Source: Paramoeba atlantica
Taxonomy: Eukaryota > Discosea
DNA length: 64,000 nucleotides
Assembly: GCA_977017575.1 (NCBI GenBank)
Contig: CDRNVI010000030.1
Span: 682,001-746,000 of the forward strand
Reading direction: 5' to 3'
This document shows positions 55,240 to 64,000 of the stretch, in pieces. The translations under genes and the position numbers were made by a program. The notes under the pieces are model-generated. The model was not told the origin of the DNA. It searched no databases and saw nothing but the letters and a program-made list of their open reading frames with translations. Position 1 is the stretch's first letter. The number at the start of each line of letters is the position of its first letter.

Positions 55240-56091
55240 CTATTTCCGCAGAACAATTTTGGTGCGCTGGTACTTGAATTGGAAGGTATATGGAAGATCG
55301 TATTGATAAACTAAACCTTCAAGATCTACATTACCTTGCACCCACAATTGAGATAGGTTGCCTGGAGGGGATGCCAATTTTATAGTTCCACCAAATTTAT
55401 TGTCATTGAGATACACATATTGCAGTGAAAAAGGAAACTTGGAAAAATTAAGTGCTCCACTGAGTTCATTTTTGCCAAGTCCCAAATATTCAAGTTCGTC
55501 CGGTAAATTAGTTAAATCTACTGTTCCAGAAAATTCATTACAGCTCAAGAACAACGCTTGCAAAGTTTGCGGAAGACATGTGAGATCTATTTCACCACTA
55601 AATGAGTTCATGCTCAAATGCAGCTCCTCCAGAACGCGGGGCAAATTTCGCAGATCTACGTTTCCCATGAAATAGTTCTCGTCTAGTCGTATGCTTGTCA
55701 TTTCGGGCAACATGTGTGGCCAAGTGAAATTTCCTTCTAACATATTTTCCTCGGCGTGTACGGCATACAACGTGCTGGGTAGGTACTCCCAACAGAGCGT
55801 CCCCCCTAAGTTGAGATCGGTCCAGATAAGTCCTGTGACAGTATTCTCCTCGTAGCACTCTACCATTTCCCAATCACATGCGGGAACGCTAGAGTTCCAT
55901 GATCGATGTCGATTCGACGCATTTGACACAAGACGCTCCAAGATGTATTCCTGGGGTAGTGAAGCACCACGAACCTTTGAAGGACGACGCTGTGAGGTTT
56001 TTAACATGTCCACCGTGTCGGATGCGGTTTCGTCTCGTCGGATTCGTTTTAAAGGTGGTTCATCATGGAACACAAATGCGGAGGGAATCAT
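55240..56091 (-). CDS. LRR family protein 7
   Basis: 283 residues from the ATG at 56091 (MIPSAFVFHDEPPLKRIRRD); upstream there is no ATG. The basic motif KRIRR stands at residue 16. Header SLPQEYILERLVSNA, cap HRSWNSSVPACDWEMVEC (Trp-Glu-Met replaces the usual W.GV), LIWTDLNLGGTLCWEYLP, then about nine repeats including LPDELEYLGLGKNELSGALN. It ends FKYQRTKIVLRK. Closest in wording to the gene at 21361-22314 (both have CWEYLP or HWEYLP and LEYLGLG or LEFLGLG), suggesting a sister pair. Confidence 0.84.
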   Translation of the reverse strand: MIPSAFVFHDEPPLKRIRRDETASDTVDMLKTSQRRPSKVRGASLPQEYILERLVSNASNRHRSWNSSVPACDWEMVECYEENTVTGLIWTDLNLGGTLCWEYLPSTLYAVHAEENMLEGNFTWPHMLPEMTSIRLDENYFMGNVDLRNLPRVLEELHLSMNSFSGEIDLTCLPQTLQALFLSCNEFSGTVDLTNLPDELEYLGLGKNELSGALNFSKFPFSLQYVYLNDNKFGGTIKLASPPGNLSQLWVQGNVDLEGLVYQYDLPYTFQFKYQRTKIVLRK

Positions 56092-56383
56092 GGATAAAGG
56101 TTGGCCGTACAATCACTGCCTTGCATAAAAGCAAGAAAAACAACTTCGAAGCCTTCTTTGAAATTAGAAAACACAGGATGCGTGATCCATAATATTGATA
56201 AAATATGGATAGATTTTGTCCTTTCTCTTCGTAGGTGTGTAATTTGATACCTTTACTCGTTTCATACTAGTTACACAGTACGGTAAGCCAAAAAGATGCA
56301 AGCCAAAACAAAAATTATACAGATCTATTCAAGTAATTAAGTAAATGAATTTGCTACCATTGTTTGTATTTGTTGCTCGTCTT

Positions 56384-57241
56384 TTATTGACACGAGCGTG
56401 TAAAAGCAATTGCCCTGTTTTCAAGTTCTATAATTTCAGCTTTTGCCAATTTCATCTCATGATCAACTGAATGTATTTTTTGGATGCATTCATGACACGC
56501 AGTATTAGCCTCTTGGTGAGATTCCAAAGAGTGTGCAAATGCTTTATGTAGGTTTTCCGTACAATGTTCAACTTTCTTATGAAGCGCCGAAAGATCATCC
56601 TGTGTCTCAAACGTCAAAGGTTCCGCATAAAATATTGGGTGGGTAAGAGAAACAATAACATCATTCAAGTGAGAATTCTCTTTATCCGTATTAGTGTCCG
56701 ATGCTGTTTCTTGTGTGAGTTCAGACAATGAGGATTGAATTTCTGCAACAGTTTGGTGCAGAGATTCATGAGTCTTCTCTTTCGCCAAAGTTAATTCGTT
56801 AAGTTGAGAAAGTAGAATTTCATGATTTTGTTCTATTTCATCTGTGCGCCGTGCTATTTCTTCCTCACGTTGTTTTTCTTTTTCCGTAGCCTCAGTCTCC
56901 CGATCCTGAACGTTCAACGCCTTCTGATACAATGAATTATAGTTTTCCGACAAGGCTTCCTTCTTTCCCTCTAATTCTGCACGACGCTCACTCCACTTTT
57001 GTGCTTTCTTCCGTGCGGTACCTAATTGCTTTGTGAGGGCTGAGAGTTGCGAATCATACTGCTTAGATTGACGTTGACGTTTTGACTTCAATTTCTCAAT
57101 GCTGGAAATAATCTGAGACTTTTTCTCACGAGCCTCCCGTAGCGCATGCATACGCTCCGATTTTGTCTCCAACACCTCTTGCAAGCGTTGCTTCCATTGA
57201 AAAGAGGGACTACAATTCTCGGAATCGCTTTCGTGTTCCAT
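56384..57241 (-). CDS. Coiled-coil protein, unassigned
   Basis: About 285 residues from the ATG at 57241 (MEHESDSENCSPSFQWKQRL). Residues 20-180 are a long charged coiled coil (EREAREKKS-type, KLKSKRQRQSKQYDSQLSAL, EKEKQREEEIARRTDEIEQN). A second helical part contains LSALHKKVEHCTENLHKAFA and ends ELENRAIAFTRSCQ. There is no head or motor domain. It could be a cytoskeletal or kinetochore component; nothing decides this. Confidence 0.65.
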   Translation of the reverse strand: MEHESDSENCSPSFQWKQRLQEVLETKSERMHALREAREKKSQIISSIEKLKSKRQRQSKQYDSQLSALTKQLGTARKKAQKWSERRAELEGKKEALSENYNSLYQKALNVQDRETEATEKEKQREEEIARRTDEIEQNHEILLSQLNELTLAKEKTHESLHQTVAEIQSSLSELTQETASDTNTDKENSHLNDVIVSLTHPIFYAEPLTFETQDDLSALHKKVEHCTENLHKAFAHSLESHQEANTACHECIQKIHSVDHEMKLAKAEIIELENRAIAFTRSCQ

Positions 57242-57603
57242 ACGTAGTACAATAAATGTGCAAGCAAGAAAATTAATGTACGTGGAAGAGAATACCAAAA
57301 TAAAAACTTCGTAAAAAATGATCCACATATCACGAAAAACCGTTTTTTTACCAGTAAAGAAATCTTTTTTATGAAAAAATCGGATTCCTAAGACGATGAA
57401 GTACAGCCCTCGCAAATGAGAACAAAGCTTGAGTGCGGTATATACTATGGGGGACAGTAATCGTAAATTTAACAATGTAAGTTTTAGTTTGCATTTAAAA
57501 ACAATTTTATTTTGCATTTCAAAGCAAAAACCTTTTACACACCCACAGATTTTCCCTCTCCCATCTTACCCATAACTTCATATTCCCCCACCCCCTTCCC
57601 CCC

Positions 57604-59004
57604 TCACGCGTGCAAACAACTCATAAAATTCGTCTCCACATACTCTGCAAGCTGCACAAACGCCGGGTCATCACACCCTTGCGTCAACAACCCTACCTCC
57701 GCCCCACTCATCCCCTCTCTCTCCTCCATCACCCGCAACGCCACATTGTGATCCGACACCCCATGAAGGAAATCCTCCTGTTGCGCGCACAACACATTCC
57801 CCATGGCTTCTAACACCAAAAAGGCATTTCTCGAAACCTTTCGGGGCTCGTACCCCACCCCCCCCTCGTGCGCCCCACACGCGTTCCGAAACGCCTCACA
57901 CAGAACCGCAACCCCCCCGTGCTGGACCAACGCTCGAATGGGATCCCGTCCCCCGACGGCAACCAGGTTGGCCACACACCACAGGAGCTCTGTGTGTTCC
58001 ATCGAACCCACAGCCGCCTTTTGGGTAACATACAGAAGAGGAGGAATAAGATGATAAGATAAAATAAAAGGAGAAAGGCGAGCCCCGGGGGGATCGTGGG
58101 CGATGAGGTTACTCAGGGCCAGGGCGGTGGTTTGCCGTACAAAGGGGCAGGGGTGGAGGAGAAGGGAGGCGAGCAGATCGGGGAGCGCGGGGTGGGAGGG
58201 GAGGGTGGAGAGGAGGAGCGCGTCGGGCGCGGTGAGGAAGAGGACAAGACATTTGAGGAGACTGTGGAGGGCGACAGGTTGCCACAGGGGGGGATGGGAG
58301 AGAGGGGAGAGGATTTGGGAAAGAAAACCGAGGGCGTGCCAGTGTTCGATGTGGGAGAAGTTGTGGAGAAGTGTGGCGGTGTGGTGGAGGAGGAGGCTGT
58401 CGTGGGTTTGGAGTGAGTGGGAGAAAAGGGTGGAGAAAAGATGGAAAAAGGAGGAGGTAAGAGGAGGAAGTGGGTGATGGGGGTCGGTAACGCTCTTTTG
58501 TAGAAAAACAGCGGCGATAATGGACTCAAGAAGAAATATTTCGTCCGATAAATGTCTCTCCTCTGAGTTTGATTGTGTGATATGAGTTGCGGCACCTACA
58601 AGAACTTTCGTAATTTGCTGGGAGGAAAGACGAAGGTAGGGACGAATGGCATAAAAAATAAGGGCGTGGGTTATCTTTTCCACGCTACAATACGTGGTAG
58701 TGCCAATCTCGTGAGAAGATTTTGGTGAAAGATAGCGATTCAGTAGCGTTTCTATATGTGCGTCAACAGATTGACCTTCCGCTGGTCGCAATTCGAGAGA
58801 AATTTGTTCTTCCTCAATAAAAATACGTTGTGAATTACGATTTTTGCTTCTTCTAAGAGATAACGTGTTTTGCTTTGCAGAGTTTCGCAAAGATTCACTG
58901 GCAGCATTCCGTCGCTTTCTGCATTGCAAAAAATCAATAGTGGGCTTCGCAACACGTGTAGTGCACGTAGTGCCTGAAGTAACACCGCCTTGATTTGTAA
59001 ACAT
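57604..59004 (-). CDS. Importin-alpha-like ARM repeat protein
   Basis: 466 residues. The N-terminus has two basic clusters, CRKRRNAASESLRNSAKQ and LRRSKNRNSQR, laid out like the importin-beta-binding region of importin alpha. After residue 100 helical repeats follow in ARM style, for example LLASLLLHPCPFVRQTTALA, LSNLIAHDPPG and ELLWCVANLVAVGGRDPIRA, LVQHGGVAVLCEAF. The Trp-Asn (W...N) pairs that bind NLS peptides in true importin alpha are largely missing, so it may be an adaptor for a special cargo or a divergent ARM protein. The gene is split between a C-rich (57.6-58.0 kb) and a G-rich (58.05-58.47 kb) + strand block. Confidence 0.5.
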   Translation of the reverse strand: MFTNQGGVTSGTTCTTRVAKPTIDFLQCRKRRNAASESLRNSAKQNTLSLRRSKNRNSQRIFIEEEQISLELRPAEGQSVDAHIETLLNRYLSPKSSHEIGTTTYCSVEKITHALIFYAIRPYLRLSSQQITKVLVGAATHITQSNSEERHLSDEIFLLESIIAAVFLQKSVTDPHHPLPPLTSSFFHLFSTLFSHSLQTHDSLLLHHTATLLHNFSHIEHWHALGFLSQILSPLSHPPLWQPVALHSLLKCLVLFLTAPDALLLSTLPSHPALPDLLASLLLHPCPFVRQTTALALSNLIAHDPPGARLSPFILSYHLIPPLLYVTQKAAVGSMEHTELLWCVANLVAVGGRDPIRALVQHGGVAVLCEAFRNACGAHEGGVGYEPRKVSRNAFLVLEAMGNVLCAQQEDFLHGVSDHNVALRVMEEREGMSGAEVGLLTQGCDDPAFVQLAEYVETNFMSCLHA

Positions 59005-59260
59005 TCATAAATGTGACACTTTGTTGTGACTTAAAAATTAGCCAGAAGCCTAACGCAAAGAATAATGACCAATCCAACACCCGATGAATGGTAACAATAT
59101 AAGAAACAATGAAAGAAAGTATAATAAACAATGAGAATGATGAATGCTCACGAACAGTACATGTCAATTGAGCACACTTACATGTAGAACCACCACAAAT
59201 ATTTTCGAGTCTCATTTTGTCATAGGAAGAGACCAAAAAGGTAACACTACTTTCTCATTT

Positions 59261-59554
59261 TCAATTCGTGCTGTATGTCGTAGGTGTACCCCTCGGTTTT
59301 AAAAAAATACGTCCCTGGCAGTATTGACAGATAATCATATCGGACGGACGTAGCTGCGCAGGACTGTTGCACTGAGCACAGAGGTAGGTGGAGGCCACCG
59401 TAGATGTCCCCACTCCCGATTGAAGCACAGCATGTAGAGAGGCACGAGTTCGTAGGGTTCGGTCTGTGGCAATGCTTTGGGTGCTCTCACTTGGGGCACG
59501 TGCTTCCAGAGAGGACACTGTGTTGAGCTGATACCCCGAACGTGGCTCTGACAT
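59261..59554 (-). CDS. RPB12: RNA polymerase subunit RPB12 (RPABC4)
   Basis: Small zinc subunit shared by nuclear RNA polymerases I, II and III. 97 residues; the C-terminal 40 are the conserved part: YLCAQCNSPAQLRPSD, MIICQYCQGRIFLKPRGT, i.e. CX2C...CX2C with the LRPxDxIxCxxCxxRI pattern of the RPB12/RpoP family. The Ser/Thr-rich N-terminal extension of about 55 residues is longer than in yeast (70 residues in total). The gene has its own ATG at 59554. Confidence 0.88.
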   Translation of the reverse strand: MSEPRSGYQLNTVSSLEARAPSESTQSIATDRTLRTRASLHAVLQSGVGTSTVASTYLCAQCNSPAQLRPSDMIICQYCQGRIFLKPRGTPTTYSTN

Positions 59555-60078
59555 GACAGTAAGGTAGATTCTCAGTTAAGGGTGTATAAAAAATATACGA
59601 AAAATAGTACAACGTAGCGTTATCGATAAAAAGGAGTTTAAAATGGTACACTAAATCAGAATATCCCAAAAAATTGTTTCTTCGAATCAACCCACAGTAG
59701 GTTTTAGAAAAAAATGAATACGAGGAATTGAATTATGTGACTAGCTAAAAGGACGCTATCTACATATTAGACGAGCGAGCCAAATATTTTCTAGATTAAA
59801 CGTAATCTACCGAATATAATATGTTTAAATATTAGAAAAAGAGAAAGAAAGAATGGCTTACGTAAGCTAGCAAGTTCACTTTATATACGATGTAGGTTTG
59901 AAAAGCAAGATATCACACGAAGATATTTTGATCGGAAAAGATAAAAAAATTGCGACTTAGAAGAATAAAATGATCATTTTTTTTTCATACTACATTGAAA
60001 AGAAAAATACAAAAGCTAGACGCATGGTAGAATTTAAAAGAAAGCCAATAAATTGCAAGTAAAATACAAAAGAAATAC
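59555..60078. other. Intergenic spacer
   Basis: About 520 bp, strongly AT-rich, no gene, repeat or RNA recognised. Confidence 0.5.
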
Positions 60079-61914
60079 CTAGCACATAATTTCTTCTTGT
60101 GACTCAGTAACATACTGGGCGACACGCTCTTCGCTACGCTCAATTTGACTTTCAAAAAAATGAATTCGATTCTCACATTGCTCTTGGAATGCATTAAAAC
60201 GTGCTGACAATTCAGTGATAACCAAGGGATTTATGCCGACTTCACAAGCGTTCATCGGAGTTGGTGCTTCTGAACGTTCTGGAAGTGTGTCTGATGAAAA
60301 ATTCAAATTCTTTAAACACTGAACGTAGGACAAGAGAGAGCCGTACTGTTCCTTAGAAAATGCAGCGAAAGTCGAATCAATTATATCTGCGTAAGCAGAG
60401 TCTGCGCAGCAGTCAGAAAAAGATGAGGTTTTGAGAAGAAATTCTTTTAAAATACTTACAAGACGTTCTTTAAGAGTCAAAAGATCGGTAGTGCCTTCAG
60501 GTTGCGTCAAAAATGATGGAAAAGACGCAAGCTTAAGAGTAACATCGTTGTCGCACTGTTTAAGTGCATGCTGTACTTCTTCAAAGTTTTGAAGAAATTG
60601 AGAAACCTGATCGACGCAACTTTCCTTAAGCGAGGTCTCATTATGAAGCTCTTCGTTGTGCGATCTCAATAATTCTATTTTTTTCTCCATTTCATCAACA
60701 TCTCGTTCAAGTTTTTCTTGTTCATCCTTTAATTTAGGCGTCTCACAGTTCTTCAACGTCTTGGATATTTCTTCCACCTTTTCTTTCTCCACTTTCAATT
60801 CTTGCAACACTTGACTTTCACTACGTAGAATGCTCTCATAACATAGAACCATCTCTTGCAAACGGTCCTGATTAGCTACCCACAAAGCTTTCCATTCGTG
60901 TGTCTGTTCTTCATCGATTTCATTTCTCCCATACGAGCAATTAATTTCAAGACCTTGTAAGGCCAGGTGGTGAAGTTCATTTTGTCTGTGCTCAAGAGAC
61001 TCTTGCAACGCTTCTCCTTTAGCTTGTTCATCTAAAATCAGCTTCACATCGTTCATTCCCAATTCAACGTCACCCGCTTGACGTTTCAAATCAGAAAGAG
61101 TTTCGTACAGCGATGGTATCTTTCGTAGGATGGGATGTTGATTCTCAAATTCGCGCAGAGAAGTATTTAATTCGTCGTAACGGGTAAGAATACCCATGAT
61201 ATCAGATTTCTCAAATTCTTCATTCGTTGATTCCATAACCACGCTTTCCTTTTCCATCGAACCCTTTACATCCACAAGATCATGAAGAAACGACGATCGC
61301 ATTCCCTTCTCACGCACATCCGCAAGAAAAGACTCCAAATGCAACAACTTCGACCGCAACGCGGTGCTTTCACCCCGTTTTACTTCGCGATCCCACGCTC
61401 CACTCTCCAGTCCCAACGCTTTAACCCGCGCCTCGTACCTCTCCAAACGGCTCTCCCCACCCAGAGCGCTCTGCAGCGCCTCAACCCCCCGACGCGCGAC
61501 CGCAGACACCGCACGTAGCATCGAGGAGCACACCGCGAGGCGCTTGCACTGCTTCTCGATCTCACCCGCTCGCGTGTGCTCGGCTTGTCGCTTTGTTGAG
61601 TACTCCAGAAGAAGGGCGTCGCGGTTTACTATGTTTTGTTGAGCACATCGAAGGGTCTCGGAGAGCTGGTCGTATAAGGTCTGCATCGCGACAAGGTTGT
61701 TCTCCCCTGTGTGGGTGTCGGTGAGATGGTGATTTCGATGCGTAAACATTAGCTGTGCGGATTTTTGAAGTTGTGCGTAAGTTTTGGATAGAGTGGGATC
61801 GGAGGAGAGTGCGGGGGTAGTGGAGGGGGTGGAGGGGGGTGGGGGGAGATTGGTAGGGCTCCGACCAAGGTGGAGAAGAGAGGTTGGGTGGGATTTTGGT
61901 TCGGTTTGTTTCAT
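60079..61914 (-). CDS. Long coiled-coil protein, unassigned
   Basis: 611 residues. A Pro/Ser-rich start (MKQTEPKSHPTSLLHLGRSP, NLPPPPSTPSTTP) is followed by nearly continuous coiled coil (LKVEKEKVEEISKTLKNCET, EQEKLERDVDEMEKKIELLR). The last 150 residues are less charged (TFAAFSKEQYGSLLSYVQCL) and end in another coil. No motor, CH or IFT signature is visible. Candidates include kinetochore, centrosomal or flagellar proteins, none supported. The N-terminal part lies in a zone where + strand skew flips near 61.55 kb. Confidence 0.65.
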   Translation of the reverse strand: MKQTEPKSHPTSLLHLGRSPTNLPPPPSTPSTTPALSSDPTLSKTYAQLQKSAQLMFTHRNHHLTDTHTGENNLVAMQTLYDQLSETLRCAQQNIVNRDALLLEYSTKRQAEHTRAGEIEKQCKRLAVCSSMLRAVSAVARRGVEALQSALGGESRLERYEARVKALGLESGAWDREVKRGESTALRSKLLHLESFLADVREKGMRSSFLHDLVDVKGSMEKESVVMESTNEEFEKSDIMGILTRYDELNTSLREFENQHPILRKIPSLYETLSDLKRQAGDVELGMNDVKLILDEQAKGEALQESLEHRQNELHHLALQGLEINCSYGRNEIDEEQTHEWKALWVANQDRLQEMVLCYESILRSESQVLQELKVEKEKVEEISKTLKNCETPKLKDEQEKLERDVDEMEKKIELLRSHNEELHNETSLKESCVDQVSQFLQNFEEVQHALKQCDNDVTLKLASFPSFLTQPEGTTDLLTLKERLVSILKEFLLKTSSFSDCCADSAYADIIDSTFAAFSKEQYGSLLSYVQCLKNLNFSSDTLPERSEAPTPMNACEVGINPLVITELSARFNAFQEQCENRIHFFESQIERSEERVAQYVTESQEEIMC

Positions 61915-62193
61915 GGAATAAGGTGGGGAGAAAAATATGGGAAATCACGTTAGATTCGTTTATGTGTTGAAAAAATCATAGTCACTTATTTGTGTACGAG
62001 ACATTGGATAAAAAACGTTTTACATGGAAGTAGGATTGTCGTACAAGACTCTAAAATGTTCCTGCAGTTCATGAAAGAAAAACGGATGAACCACCGAGCA
62101 ACGAAACATGCATCTAAGCAAGGCAAGAAGGAATTATTTTTTTGAAACAGAAACGGGGAAAAAGACGTATAAGCAAGAAAAAAAATGACCGAT

Positions 62194-63927
62194 TTATTTG
62201 CATAATATGCTTAAGTCGAAAAATGCTTGCGACGCCAAAAGAATGGCAACGTTAATTTGTGCTTTGAAATCCTCCATCGAAACATTCCGAGATTTGTGTG
62301 CGGTCGTGTACCTCCTGTTCAGACGTACTAAATTGGTGGTAGATAAAGGCAATGTAGAACAATCTTCTTTTTCAGAAAGTACCCGTAATCCAGAAAGGGT
62401 TCGTGATTGAGCTGCATCAGGAGAATCGCCATCAGTTGCGGGTGAAATTGGTGCGGATAAGAACGAAGAAGTACATACGTTTTTAAAATGTGGTGCATCG
62501 AGTTCTTTGTGAATTGAGGTTTCATGATCAACGCTCATGGCTTCAAAGCAAGACAATTGCGACGAAAACAATTCGTGAACGAAAGAATCTATTTCATCAT
62601 GTGCGACGCAATAAATTACCGAAGCAAGTGAAATTGCCCCTGCAAAAAATTGGACAAAACCTGTCCCGGTGTACATTAAAAAATCAGTTATCGAACTTTT
62701 TGAATTCCTATGTCTGTTTGCCAAAAATAGATGGTTGGATACGGACGCACTTCTCATGTCGCCATCAGAAAAAATATTCATTCTTTGATCACCGACTCCG
62801 TGTTTTTGAAAAAGAAAAGACGCGTCTATCAATTCTCCTTGGCAAGCAGAAGCGCATGAGTTCATACTTCCATCACTTCTGTGCGTTAGCATAGTAATAA
62901 AGACACGCTCTACAAAACCTGTACCATACGCGAAATTACGCTTCAAAGCCTTTTCATGAAGGTGAGAAATAACTTCATCGTTCGGGGCACGCCTTTCCCC
63001 ATTATGAATCAGAGAATCCGAAACTGAAGGAGGTAAACTTCTGCTAGGTCGAAAAACGTTAAGTAAGTGTCGAAACAAATCCCAAAGAAGAGATCCGCTC
63101 GGCCGCAAAGGCTGAAATAAAAACGTTCGTTGCAGAATTCGAAAGTTGGATTGATGGAGAACGTGTCTTTCCCAAATGCTAATTGCATGTCTCGAAAGTT
63201 TCAGACGTTGTGCTGTGGGAGTAGAGCATACAGTATCCATAGAGGGGATGCGATGGGTAACACGAAAAATAACTAGCATGCACGCAATGCACTGATACAG
63301 AAGTGAACGAAATAAAAAGTCCTTGCCGCGAATTAAACGAGCAAGTGAATAAAACCACCGAACAAAAACAAGACGTTTGTCGGGGTCTTGCACAGCTGTT
63401 CGGCTTTCTTTTTTTGATGCATTGTCCTGCGAAGGTGCTATCTGTGGATCATTGTATACTTTGATCCCACGTATCTCGCTGCTACTGGGCGTGACGAATT
63501 TTTGTTGTTTACAAGAGGGCTCATCTTGTGCGTCATGAACCGGTTGCACAGATCTATTGTAGGTATTTTTGTGGTTTCTACTTTTTTCAGACTGCCATTG
63601 CTCCAATGTGGGACTAAACACTCGGAAAAAAGAATCACACCAAAATTGAAAGCAAAATAGTAAACACCCCGTGTTGGATGGAAGCTTGCACTCCTCAGAT
63701 ATACAGAAGCAAGTGGTGACCATTTCGGGAAAAGATTCACACAGTAGAATCAGTGCCTCATAGGCAGTTATACAATAAATTTCGTGCATATGGGTTTGAA
63801 CAAAATCCCAATCAAAAGCATTCCACTTCAAATTTACTTGCTGTTTTGACTCAAAGCAAATTTCAGAATCCTTAATTCCGTGGAAAAAAAGTTTCGCAAG
63901 AATGGAAAGAGAAGACTCTCCAAGCAT
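62194..63927 (-). CDS. Possible PEX11-like peroxisomal/glycosomal membrane protein
   Basis: 577 residues from the ATG at 63927 (MLGESSLSILAKLFFHG). Near residue 195, FVRWFYSLARLIRGKDFLFR with SLLYQCIACML resembles the PEX11 amphipathic helix (GRDKxxRxxQY), and the later RLKLSRHAISIWERHVLHQS recalls the R..R helix that follows. Hydrophobic segments (FVQFFAGAISLASVIYCVAH; INVAILLASQAFFDLSI at the end) could be membrane-embedded. The protein is over twice the usual PEX11 length, with a long Ser-rich middle, so the call is weak. Glycosomes of kinetoplastids carry PEX11 and GIM5 proteins. Confidence 0.3.
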   Translation of the reverse strand: MLGESSLSILAKLFFHGIKDSEICFESKQQVNLKWNAFDWDFVQTHMHEIYCITAYEALILLCESFPEMVTTCFCISEECKLPSNTGCLLFCFQFWCDSFFRVFSPTLEQWQSEKSRNHKNTYNRSVQPVHDAQDEPSCKQQKFVTPSSSEIRGIKVYNDPQIAPSQDNASKKESRTAVQDPDKRLVFVRWFYSLARLIRGKDFLFRSLLYQCIACMLVIFRVTHRIPSMDTVCSTPTAQRLKLSRHAISIWERHVLHQSNFRILQRTFLFQPLRPSGSLLWDLFRHLLNVFRPSRSLPPSVSDSLIHNGERRAPNDEVISHLHEKALKRNFAYGTGFVERVFITMLTHRSDGSMNSCASACQGELIDASFLFQKHGVGDQRMNIFSDGDMRSASVSNHLFLANRHRNSKSSITDFLMYTGTGFVQFFAGAISLASVIYCVAHDEIDSFVHELFSSQLSCFEAMSVDHETSIHKELDAPHFKNVCTSSFLSAPISPATDGDSPDAAQSRTLSGLRVLSEKEDCSTLPLSTTNLVRLNRRYTTAHKSRNVSMEDFKAQINVAILLASQAFFDLSILCK

Positions 63928-64000
63928 TAACGTGTAATTGTATAATGTAAAATCTGAGTATGATATCCATGAAAAGAGCACGATACTTTAAAAAGTATGT

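Noticed and set aside
54939-55256. Minus-strand frame of 105 residues
   Set aside because: Overlaps the end of an LRR gene, lies in AT-rich DNA and shows no domain or family resemblance.

Overview
The window looks like nuclear DNA of a euglenozoan protist, most likely a kinetoplastid or close relative. Three things point that way. (1) Every recognisable host gene, about 25 over 58 kb, lies on the minus strand, appears to be a single uninterrupted frame, and follows its neighbour after a short spacer, as in trans-spliced polycistronic clusters; pyrimidine-rich tracts (coding-strand sense) precede several starts. (2) Several products are of kinds well known in kinetoplastids: a PSP1-domain protein, a tandem-bromodomain factor, a U1-like zinc finger mitochondrial protein of KREPB type, and a LETM1-like protein. 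(3) No bacterial features (Shine-Dalgarno sites, operons of bacterial genes) are visible. The species cannot be fixed from sequence alone.

Layout. 1-5.6 kb is a gene-free nest of DNA transposons: a Tc1/mariner element (A) whose transposase gene survives, invaded by two TA-flanked non-autonomous elements (D and B), B itself invaded by a fourth (C). D and B each carry a 73-nt sequence on the minus strand that folds as an HDV-like self-cleaving ribozyme. 5.7-20 kb holds PSP1-domain, MSH6, CPAP/SAS-4, Nup155-like, CCHC+RRM and hypothetical genes. 20-21.1 kb holds a 144-bp direct repeat and a complete SINE-like retroposon with Pol III boxes and a 13-bp target duplication. 21.3-40.6 kb holds LRR genes, UTP3/SAS10, a Sec10-like exocyst subunit, a double-bromodomain protein, a COG-like subunit, a mitochondrial zinc-finger protein, a LETM1-like protein and ADAT3/TAD3. 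40.7-55.2 kb is accessory: four LRR genes or remnants, a zinc-ribbon protein, decayed mariner copies, many TA-flanked foldback elements with C-tract inverted repeats, a 2.06-kb IS5/Harbinger-like transposon and a PIF1-like helicase fragment. 55.2-64 kb returns to host genes: another LRR gene, a coiled-coil protein, an importin-alpha-like ARM protein, RPB12, a second coiled-coil protein and a possible PEX11-like membrane protein.

Themes. The host genes serve general cell biology (mismatch repair, nuclear pore and import, rRNA processing, transcription, tRNA wobble editing, vesicle tethering, centriole assembly, mitochondrial RNA or ribosome biology) and show no common pathway, as expected for a directional gene cluster. 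Interspersed with them is an expanded family of seven LRR proteins with a plant-type LRR cap, a basic KRRR motif near the N-terminus and no visible signal peptide. Sharp C-rich to G-rich strand switches (read on +) sit inside at least eight genes and coincide with Pro/Ser-rich protein segments. The most striking observation is the pair of HDV-like ribozymes in non-autonomous DNA transposons.
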